A DNA stretch of 32,787 bases from Candidatus Woesearchaeota archaeon (lineage in GTDB: Archaea > Nanoarchaeota > Nanoarchaeia > Woesearchaeales > JAGVZT01): NCBI GenBank assembly GCA_017608295.1, contig JAFCGF010000020.1, forward strand, positions 1-32,787, in the 5' to 3' direction. Both the position numbers and the translations under genes were made by a program. The notes beneath the pieces were generated by a model. The model saw nothing but the letters and a program-made list of their open reading frames with translations, was not told the origin of the DNA and made no database searches. Shown piece after piece: positions 1-5,462 of this stretch (the stretch's first letter is position 1; each line of letters starts with the position of its first letter).

Positions 1-3
1 AAG

Positions 4-24
4 AGGCTTGTAGAGCCTTTATTT
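4..24 (+). terminator. Possible weak terminator of a gene left of the window
   Basis: A 5-bp inverted repeat AGGCT (4-8) and AGCCT (14-18), with a 5-nt loop, is followed by TTATTT. It could end a plus-strand gene lying left of the window edge. The stem is short, so this is only a suggestion. The rest of 1-152 holds no gene I can support. Confidence 0.25.
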
Positions 25-152
25 CGCAATTTTTCAACACATATTCCTCTATAAAAAGGCAAATAGTAGATGTAGGAGGGATATCAGCAATTTTCTCGGA
101 AAGAATGAATTTATATCGAATTTGCCCAAATAGTTTGTAATTTTACCATATT

Positions 153-521
153 GTGAAAATGTCCGTGAGGTTTTTAGACGGACTGACGTTGGCAGCAAGG
201 CATTCAAAGATAAAAATGGATACAGACGATTTATCGAAAGAAACCTACCAAGGGATCCTAATTGAGGCAGAAAAATTTAATCATAACCTGACTTTACATT
301 TTGGATTATTATCATATGAGTGCAAAGACGAACATGAGTTTATTATTAAAGCTGAAAAGTTAATAAAAGCAATAAAAAAAGCAGACGAGGCTGATTTGAG
401 TGATTTATTTTTCGGAGAAGTTCCGGATTCAAAAAAACTAAAAAAAACACTTGATAAAATCTTAAGCAATATTGTCAAGATAAATCAAATACCTATCGAA
501 AAAAGACATTTTGATTTTTAA
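153..521 (+). CDS. Hypothetical protein, first gene of a two-gene AT-rich unit
   Basis: I do not recognise this 122-aa protein. It has no signal peptide or membrane segment, is rich in lysine and leucine, and looks mostly helical, especially residues 60-110 (for example KLIKAIKKADEADLSDLF). The start used is GTG at 153; an in-frame ATG at 159 is equally possible, and neither has a clear ribosome binding site. The stop codon lies 3 nt before the next gene, so the two are surely co-transcribed. Both are clearly more AT-rich than the core genes of the window. Immediately downstream of the pair is an attC-like inverted repeat (782-918), so they may have arrived together as one accessory unit. Confidence 0.6.
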   Translation: MKMSVRFLDGLTLAARHSKIKMDTDDLSKETYQGILIEAEKFNHNLTLHFGLLSYECKDEHEFIIKAEKLIKAIKKADEADLSDLFFGEVPDSKKLKKTLDKILSNIVKINQIPIEKRHFDF

Positions 522-524
522 CAT

Positions 525-770
525 ATGAGGCAAGGATTTCAGAAAATATCTATTGATAAATTCGTCAAACGTACAATAGAGACTAATCCAAAAATGGATA
601 AAATAGAATTAAGGAAATCAATAGAGGAATTTAACAAGCGGAAACAACAGGGAGAAATGTGCGATTGTGGAAATCCAATTTGGGTTGCAGGTTCTGCACT
701 TACTGGGAAAGGTTGTTTCACTTGTATTACAGGAGAATCAGATTGTTCCGAAGACTACGAAATATTGTAA
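525..770 (+). CDS. Small cysteine-motif protein, probable zinc-binding, second gene of the unit
   Basis: An 81-aa protein of unknown function. The N-terminal 45 residues are basic and helical; the C-terminal part carries CDCGNPIWVAGSALTGKGC, then FTC and a last Cys in GESDCSEDYEI. The spacing CxCG ... CxxC is what a single structural zinc site would look like, with the four cysteines at about residues 46, 48, 65 and 68. No catalytic motif is visible. It starts 3 nt after the stop of the upstream gene without its own obvious ribosome binding site, which suggests translational coupling. Its stop is 11 nt before the outer box of an attC-like structure. The phrase GNPIWVAGSALTGKGCFTC looks like a conserved motif of small hypothetical proteins, but that is an impression and not a search result. 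Confidence 0.65.
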   Translation: MRQGFQKISIDKFVKRTIETNPKMDKIELRKSIEEFNKRKQQGEMCDCGNPIWVAGSALTGKGCFTCITGESDCSEDYEIL

Positions 771-781
771 TATGCCCTGCT

Positions 782-918
782 GCCAACAAGCCTGCAGCCG
801 AAGCCAGGCAGGCAAAAGTGATTTAAAGCGGACGGAAGAGAGATTTTAATACTGATGAAACGAATACAAACACTTGACCAGATAAAATCCACCCGGCGGC
901 TGCAAACCACCCGTTAGC
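782..918 (+). repeat. attC-like nested inverted repeat after an accessory gene pair
   Basis: Outer boxes GCCAAC (782-787) and GTTAGC (913-918) are 5/6 complementary. Inside them TGCAGCCG (793-800) and CGGCTGCA (897-904) are perfectly complementary. The spacers are 5 nt on the gene side and 8 nt on the far side. The whole element is 137 bp, within the size range of integron attC sites, and starts 11 nt after the stop codon of the preceding gene, as in gene cassettes. The outer boxes do not fit the canonical RYYYAAC/GTTRRRY consensus and no integrase is present, so the identity is uncertain. A second element with the same layout lies at 31182-31237. Confidence 0.45.
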
Positions 919-956
919 TTACACACAAAAGCAAATAATATGAAAAAGGGGACCCC

Positions 957-1337
957 TTGTCATTCTATTGTTACGGGACTCCAATTAGCGGAGCTGACGA
1001 TACAGCTATAGGAACAGGAGCCCAGAACACGATTGATATTGAAGCCGGTTGTACAACACCCGGAATAGCAGCCGATATTTGTGCAAATTTATCTTTAAGC
1101 GGTTACACTGACTGGTTTTTACCTTCAAAAGACGAGCTTGATGCTATGTATGATAACAAAGCAATCATTGATGAAACGGCACAAGTAAATGGAGGCTCTG
1201 TTTTTTCCAGTGGCGACTTTTGGAGTTCCAGCGAGTACAATACCAACGACGCGTGGTATCATCTCTTCTACAATGGCTACCAGGACCACTTCAACAAGAA
1301 CAGCGCATGCTTTGTACGTGCGGTCAGGGCTTTTTAA
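957..1337 (+). pseudogene. Truncated DUF1566 (Lcl C-terminal-like) protein, N-terminus lost
   Basis: The 126-aa frame is a clear DUF1566/Lcl-type domain: CYGTPISGADDTAIGTGAQN, GYTDWFLPSKDELDAMY and FWSSSEYN, then the terminal CFVRAVRAF. In the family these motifs follow a signal peptide and a longer N-terminal part, which is missing here. The frame has only a TTG at 957 as a possible start. An ATG at 940 (ATGAAAAAGGGG), which looks like the start of a lipoprotein or secreted protein, is in another frame and hits a stop after 23 codons. The break coincides with a perfect 13-nt palindrome AAGGGGACCCCTT (946-958), 20 nt after the attC-like element. I read it as the 3' remnant of a gene cut by a deletion or insertion. 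Confidence 0.7.
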
Positions 1338-1384
1338 TAAATACCGCTAATTGAAGCAACAGGTCAGCTGGCCGGGTTGTGAGT

Positions 1385-1417
1385 GAGTAGGGGCAACCGG
1401 CCCGGTTGCCTCTACTC
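1385..1417. repeat. GTAGGGG-type intergenic palindrome
   Basis: GAGTAGGGGCAACCGG (1385-1400) is complementary to CCGGTTGCCTCTACTC (1402-1417) with a single G/T mismatch and one unpaired central base. It makes a near-perfect 16-bp hairpin. Related, more degenerate copies lie at 30127-30154 and 30167-30197. Its isolated, intergenic, non-coding position fits a dispersed REP/MITE-like palindrome. It lacks a T-run, so it is unlikely to be an ordinary terminator. Confidence 0.7.
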
Positions 1418-1460
1418 AAATAACATGATAAATATAAGGAATTTTTGGGCAATGGTAGGA

Positions 1461-1552
1461 TGCAGGAATACCTGCACGGTTTTTGGGAACAGGGGGTCAT
1501 AGGTGCGACCGAAACTCACGAGGACGAAGTCCGGGTGATCCTGCTACCCCGA
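1461..1552 (+). other. tRNA-Pro(UGG)-like relic with a hairpin insertion in the T arm
   Basis: Two blocks resemble bacterial tRNA-Pro with anticodon TGG. Positions 1481-1504 (TTTTGGGAACAGGGGGTC and ATAGGT) match the anticodon loop, 3' anticodon stem, variable region and 5' T stem; 1538-1552 (ATCCTGCTACCCCGA) matches the 3' T stem, acceptor strand and discriminator base. Between them 33 nt replace the usual TTCGA. This insert folds as TCAC..GGAC-GAA-GTCC..GTGA. A proper 5' acceptor strand (CGGGGTAG) is not visible; instead there is another hairpin, TGCAGG-AATA-CCTGCA (1461-1476). An intrinsic terminator follows after 9 nt, as for a real tRNA gene. It is either a decayed tRNA, a displaced tRNA 3' end left by an integrated element, or a different structured RNA. 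The comparison relies on remembered tRNA-Pro sequences. Confidence 0.4.
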
Positions 1553-1561
1553 TCAGTAATG

Positions 1562-1599
1562 ACAAGGGTTTTAAAGAAATTTGAAATCCTTGTTTTTTT
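1562..1599 (+). terminator. Strong intrinsic terminator after the tRNA-like relic
   Basis: Positions 1562-1575 and 1580-1593 form a 14-bp stem (ACAAGG and CCTTGT at its base, two G/T wobbles) closed by a GAAA tetraloop. It is followed by TTTTTTT (1593-1599). The only plausible transcript it could end is the structured element at 1461-1552. I see no gene in 1600-1833. Confidence 0.75.
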
Positions 1600-1833
1600 A
1601 TGGTTTACACAATTATGTACACAAACGAATAATATTCTATCTGTTTCTCGTGACCAATATTTTGAATTAGCAACGGAAACTCTCAGGCTGCAATCTATCC
1701 CAAAAAATCATATCTTTACATGCAAACTTTGCGCTGACGATTTACAGATAGATTTCACGAAGTTTCATGATGTTGAGAGTCAGAGACATAGGTATTTGAG
1801 TGCCACCCCGAATTAACACTTCTTGACGCGACC

Positions 1834-2262
1834 ATGCCTGATCACCATAAAAAAAAGCGTTTTCTGAACCTGCCAAAATATACTGGCGGGAGTAAGGCTT
1901 TCAGGGAATTTATTGCAGAAAACCTGCGTTACCCTGAAACCGCACTTGAAGCAAAAGTGGAAGGCTCTGTAATTGTTAAATACGACATTCACGACAATGG
2001 TACTGTAAGTAATCCACGCGTATTGAAAGGACTTGGTTATGGTTGTGATGAAGAGGCCATTCGGGTTGTCAATCTGCTCCAATTCGAAAAGGTGAAGAAT
2101 AGGGGCGTACGTGTTAAACTGACATCGAAAACCAAGATCAACTTCAGGCTCCCAAAAGTAAACATCAACTATACTGTTTCATATACAAATAAACCGAATA
2201 AACCTGATGTTGAGCCGGAACAAAAAAACGGTGATCCTGATACGTATGAATACACCATATAA
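1834..2262 (+). CDS. Small TonB C-terminal-domain protein without membrane anchor
   Basis: A 142-aa protein whose residues about 14-105 form a TonB C-terminal-like domain: FREFIAENLRYPETALEAKV, EGSVIVKYDIHDNGTV, LGYGCDEEAIRVV and the final strand around KTKINFRL. Classical TonB has an N-terminal membrane helix and a proline-rich linker. Both are missing here and the protein starts almost directly with the domain, so it probably stays in the cytoplasm and cannot energise receptors by itself. Free-standing TonB_C proteins of this size are frequent in Bacteroidota and their role is unknown. The C-terminal 37 residues are polar and asparagine/proline-rich. The start is ATG at 1834, without a visible ribosome binding site. 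There are no co-directional neighbours close by; the 235 nt downstream contain a G-rich stretch (2330-2342) and nothing else I can name. Confidence 0.75.
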   Translation: MPDHHKKKRFLNLPKYTGGSKAFREFIAENLRYPETALEAKVEGSVIVKYDIHDNGTVSNPRVLKGLGYGCDEEAIRVVNLLQFEKVKNRGVRVKLTSKTKINFRLPKVNINYTVSYTNKPNKPDVEPEQKNGDPDTYEYTI

Positions 2263-2497
2263 AAAATCTCATACTAAACACAGGAATGAGTCCCATCAAA
2301 AAGTGATAGAACAACCCCCAAGGCAAATAGGGGAGGGGGGGGATGGTCAAAGAAGTAGATATCATCTCCTTCCTGATGGCTTTGTATGGCATACTGAGGG
2401 GTGTTTTATGGATAAAGTCAGTATTTTTCTCTTGACTTCCTGTTAATATTTCATATATTTACTTGCATTTTGCGTGTTTAAAAACAATCCATCATAA

Positions 2498-2905
2498 AGA
2501 TTCATCTTATTTATTGTCGTCCTGAGTTATGTTTCAGGATACGGACAAGTTGGAATTAACACTGATAACAGCGATCCTGATGGATCGGCTATGCTGGATG
2601 TTAAATCAACCACGAAAGGCGCATTGCTTCCCCGTCTAACACAAACCCAAATAGAAGCAATAACAAGTCCGGCAAACGGATTGGTGGTTTTTTGCACCAC
2701 TGATGAAAAATTTTATGCATTTAGACAAACTGATAATGAATGGAAAGAAATTGCCTTTGGCACAGGAAGCATTATACCCACTGTATTCAATTCAATAACA
2801 GGCAAAACATGGATGGACCGTAACCTGGGCTTTAGCATGAGCAGTGCCAGCATATACTACAACTCCCGGGCCTACGGCTTTAATGTTCGTTGCATCAAGG
2901 ATTAG
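2498..2905 (+). pseudogene. Internally deleted FISUMP protein, start codon lost
   Basis: The open frame encodes a signal-peptide-like stretch (FILFIVVLSYVSGYGQ), then the module VGINTDNSDPDGSAMLDVKS and TKGALLPRLTQ shared with the genes at 3913 and 16932. Next comes the beginning (GKTWMDRNLG) joined directly to the very end (ASIYYNSRAYGFNVRCIKD) of a Fibrobacter-succinogenes-major-paralogous (FISUMP) domain. In intact members about 120-150 residues separate these two parts (compare residues 270-464 of the 3913 protein). At the 5' end a TAA (2495-2497) directly precedes AGA TTC ATC, where an ATG AAA AGA-type start would be expected; no ATG exists before codon 2591. Lost start and a deletion within the domain both point to a pseudogene. 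Confidence 0.7.
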
Positions 2906-2964
2906 GTGCGCCCAGACGCACACAAAACGACCGTGGAATAAGCCCAGCTATCCGGTTAAGAAGT

Positions 2965-2998
2965 AAGTGTCAAGTGTCAAGTGTCAAGTGTCAAGTGT
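2965..2998. repeat. AAGTGTC heptamer tandem repeat
   Basis: Four complete copies of AAGTGTC (2965-2992) and a fifth partial copy (2993-2998) stand head to tail in the gap after the FISUMP pseudogene. One more AAGTGTC (30118-30124) stands directly before the palindrome at 30127, so the heptamer and the GTAGGGG palindromes keep company in this genome. The number of copies is likely variable by replication slippage. Confidence 0.85.
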
Positions 2999-3080
2999 GT
3001 TTTTACTTGACATCTTATTATATTTCGTATATTTTCTTTGGTGTGATTGAAACCTGGTTGAAACAAATCGTCATTTAGCT

Positions 3081-3830
3081 TTACCACTTACAGATTACAC
3101 CCCACTCAAGAGCAGGGAAAACGTGAGGGCGTAAGCGGACCTCATGGACATCGTAACTGATCCCTATCCCGGCATTAATACCGATGTATTTGTTGAAAAA
3201 CCAATCACCACCAACTGTAAAAGAGGGCCCGTGTAAAACCACCTCTTTATTATAGGAATCACCATTATAATCATACCTGTTATTTCTAACAACAAGAAAT
3301 GTCCCGTATTGAATGTCAACATATAATCCTCTGAAATAAAAGAATTTCAACCCTCCACTATATAATAAATAGGTATTATCGATGTTGAAAAGTTTGGGAA
3401 ACATTCCGCCACCGACATGCCAGCCAAAACCAAGCTCTTTACCAATACGCCCCTGGTATCGAATTCCTATCCAACCATAACTTGGTCCATGTCCTATGCC
3501 AAAGCTGGCAAAATATTTATTGTTGCCGTATTTGTAAAAGTTATTTTTTGCTACCCACTTTTTCTCAACCGGATCGCGTGGGTCGGGATCAAAGAACTCT
3601 TCTGATCCATTCTGATACCTGATCATATATACTGTTGCCGGATTGATTATATGAACAGGCCCATCCAGGTAATTATATTCTTTGTATTTAATCTCCATTT
3701 TACTCACCTCTGTGACATCGGCTTCGATTTTTTTGCCTGATCGCATGTAAATAATATCCTGTGCGAAAGAGGTATATGAAACTATTATCAATAAGATAAC
3801 AAGAAAAGTAAGAAAGTGACGGATTTTCAT
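3081..3830 (-). CDS. Secreted outer-membrane-like protein, unknown function
   Basis: A 249-aa protein with a good signal peptide (MKIRHFLTFLVILLIIVSYT, cleavage likely after SFA at residue 23). Residues 24-80 form a small domain, DIIYMRSGKKIEADVTEVS and then KYKEYNYLDGPVHIINPATV, which recurs at the start of many Bacteroidota envelope proteins. Residues 100-249 are rich in alternating aromatic and glycine residues and end in Trp, as expected for a small outer-membrane beta barrel. No enzyme motif is seen. The gene is alone on its strand: the next minus-strand gene starts downstream of an 80-nt gap. A TACCTTTA box (complement of 3855-3862), close to the Bacteroidota -7 consensus TAnnTTTG, sits 25 nt upstream of ATG. 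Confidence 0.75.
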   Translation of the reverse strand: MKIRHFLTFLVILLIIVSYTSFAQDIIYMRSGKKIEADVTEVSKMEIKYKEYNYLDGPVHIINPATVYMIRYQNGSEEFFDPDPRDPVEKKWVAKNNFYKYGNNKYFASFGIGHGPSYGWIGIRYQGRIGKELGFGWHVGGGMFPKLFNIDNTYLLYSGGLKFFYFRGLYVDIQYGTFLVVRNNRYDYNGDSYNKEVVLHGPSFTVGGDWFFNKYIGINAGIGISYDVHEVRLRPHVFPALEWGVICKW

Positions 3831-3912
3831 GACGACGGTTTGGTATTAAAGTAGTAAAGGTATATAAAAATATCTAATGATGATCTTCATGGCATCCGGC
3901 CGGGTTGTGATC

Positions 3913-5307
3913 TTAATCTTTCACGCACCGGACAGAAAGGCCCCTTTGCTTGAAATAATTGCTGGAAGTTACATACGGACTAGTGTTAATAAGACTTCTA
4001 TAGGAGGCATTATTTTCATCAATCGGCGTCGAAGACCAGAAGTAGGCGTGAGTTGTAATGTTATAGAATAATGTTGCATCGTAACGATGTCCACCCGGAA
4101 GAGCTGTGAATAAACTGCTGTTGGTCCCTAAATTTGGCGTTGCCCAATGAGCAGTGCCGGGTTCCTTCATCTTACCTCCGGCAACCGATAATCCTCCAAG
4201 ATAGGTTGTCAGGGTGGTCCATTCCTCCGCCGTGGGAATATGCCATCCTGAAAGACATATGCCCTGTACACCGGGAGTCGTTACATAATTCATCATCTCT
4301 GGCCATTGATATAATCCTCCATATACATTACAGCTGTCATCCTCATCGTTATAACAATATTTTTCGATGGTACCGGGAATTTGTGTCGCTGATCCGTCCA
4401 CCCGGGTACCGACATTCAGATTTTCCGCCATCCAGCATTGGGTGCCAATCTCTATAGTGTTGTATGTCTTGCTGTCGCGGCTGTCGGTAATGGGATCTCC
4501 GCAGTCCCAGCAGGTAAGCGTTGATTGAGTTAACGTTACCGGGGTTGAATACTCGCAGCCATTGTATGCCCAGGCGTATCGTGTATATGGAGTTCCACAG
4601 GTAAGCGATGTTTCAGTCTTTGTGGTTACAAGCCCCATTTCTGTAGCCGTTGAGAAATCATTTGCCGTGCTCCATCTGTAACCTGCTGCATCCGTTACGG
4701 TATTCCAGTTCCAGGTAATCTGGATTTGGGTAGGAATATGGGTGCCGGACGAAGGAGTAGCGGGGGCTGCAGCAGGGATCGTTTCAGTCAGCATAGTCGC
4801 TACTGAAGATGAGCATGAATTGTATGCCCAGACATACCTCGTATATACTGTATTACATACAATCCCGGTTTCACTCTTAGAAAGAGAGGTTCCCATATCT
4901 GTTGCCGTTCCATAATTATTGATCGTATTCCATTTATAACCCGTCGCTCCCGGTACCGCATTCCAGTTCCAGACGATCTGACCGGGTGAAACGTCATTGT
5001 CCCCTGCCGAAGGCGCCGGGGTTGAACAGTCGGGAGTAAATGTTTGCCAGATGCCATTCAAATAAATACAAAGTGACCCATTTTGACCGCAATCGGTACA
5101 TACGACTATTAATCCCTCTGCCGGGCTGGGAATAGCATCACGTTGCGATGCTGTCATTCTCGAAATCAAGACTCCTTTGCCGGTTGATTTTACATCAAGC
5201 ATGGACGATGCATCAGGCGGGCTACTATCGGTATTGACCGAAACCTGTGAAAACAGTAAACCATTGCTGAGTAACAGCCAGATGATAAAAAAGGATAATT
5301 TTCTCAT
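3913..5307 (-). CDS. Secreted FISUMP-domain protein with two fibronectin-like repeats
   Basis: A 464-aa secreted protein. The start is set at the ATG at 5307 because it gives a signal peptide (MRKLSFFIIWLLLSNGLLFS, residues 1-20); the frame is open further upstream but without coding character. Residues 21-90 are the SSMLDVKSTGKGVLISRM module also found at 2498 and 16932. Residues 100-178 and 182-265 are two similar beta-sandwich repeats (QIVWNWNAVPGATGYKWNT and QITWNWNTVTDAAGYRWST), each with a conserved Cys near YTRY. Residues 270-464 are a full FISUMP domain: IEIGTQCWMAENLNVGTRV, GWHIPTAEEWTTL, the YFWSSTP region and the terminal GLSVRCVKD. The function of FISUMP domains is unknown; surface exposure is inferred. 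Confidence 0.85.
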   Translation of the reverse strand: MRKLSFFIIWLLLSNGLLFSQVSVNTDSSPPDASSMLDVKSTGKGVLISRMTASQRDAIPSPAEGLIVVCTDCGQNGSLCIYLNGIWQTFTPDCSTPAPSAGDNDVSPGQIVWNWNAVPGATGYKWNTINNYGTATDMGTSLSKSETGIVCNTVYTRYVWAYNSCSSSVATMLTETIPAAAPATPSSGTHIPTQIQITWNWNTVTDAAGYRWSTANDFSTATEMGLVTTKTETSLTCGTPYTRYAWAYNGCEYSTPVTLTQSTLTCWDCGDPITDSRDSKTYNTIEIGTQCWMAENLNVGTRVDGSATQIPGTIEKYCYNDEDDSCNVYGGLYQWPEMMNYVTTPGVQGICLSGWHIPTAEEWTTLTTYLGGLSVAGGKMKEPGTAHWATPNLGTNSSLFTALPGGHRYDATLFYNITTHAYFWSSTPIDENNASYRSLINTSPYVTSSNYFKQRGLSVRCVKD

Positions 5308-5368
5308 AGAATATGGGCCTTGTAATAAATAATTGGATGTAAATCTATGAAATATTACTAAATTGTCA

Positions 5369-5419
5369 ATGCTGGTGGAAGCCATCAAAGAACAGCAGCG
5401 GAAGCTTGAGAACAGATGA
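5369..5419 (+). pseudogene. Relic of an S74 chaperone C-terminal tail
   Basis: Reading plus-strand codons from 5369 gives MLVEAIKEQQRKLENR and a TGA at 5417-5419. This closely matches VLVEAVKEQQQIIEDQ near the C-terminus of the S74 tail-fibre protein at 16932-19655, where the chaperone domain runs into its coiled coil. Nothing upstream continues the homology, so it is the last 17 codons of a deleted paralogue, lying in the gap between two minus-strand genes. Confidence 0.6.
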
Positions 5420-5462
5420 ATGGAACCGTAAAGAATAAAATTTGTTACAAACAGTCCTGATT

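Noticed and set aside
782..918. Calling this a canonical integron attC site
   Set aside because: The outer boxes do not obey RYYYAAC/GTTRRRY and no tyrosine-type integron integrase is in the window, so it is reported only as attC-like.
1353..1379. CAAC...CAGCTG...GTTG after the DUF1566 stop as a third cassette end
   Set aside because: The pairing is only four bases outside and a six-base palindrome inside, and it begins 19 nt from the stop codon; too weak to group with the other two.
1522..1534. GAGGACGAAGTCCGGG as the GAGGAAAGTCCGGG signature of RNase P RNA
   Set aside because: Only this short similarity is present; the other conserved regions and the length of RNase P RNA are missing.
1445..1816. 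123-codon open frame over the tRNA-like relic and terminator
   Set aside because: It runs straight through an RNA-like structure and a strong intrinsic terminator, has no recognisable domain and no ribosome binding site. I take it as non-coding.
2330..2342. G-rich stretch GGGGAGGGGGGGG as a G-quadruplex
   Set aside because: Only two G-runs are separated clearly; four regular runs are not present, and CCCCC shortly before it would rather form a hairpin. Probably intergenic simple sequence.
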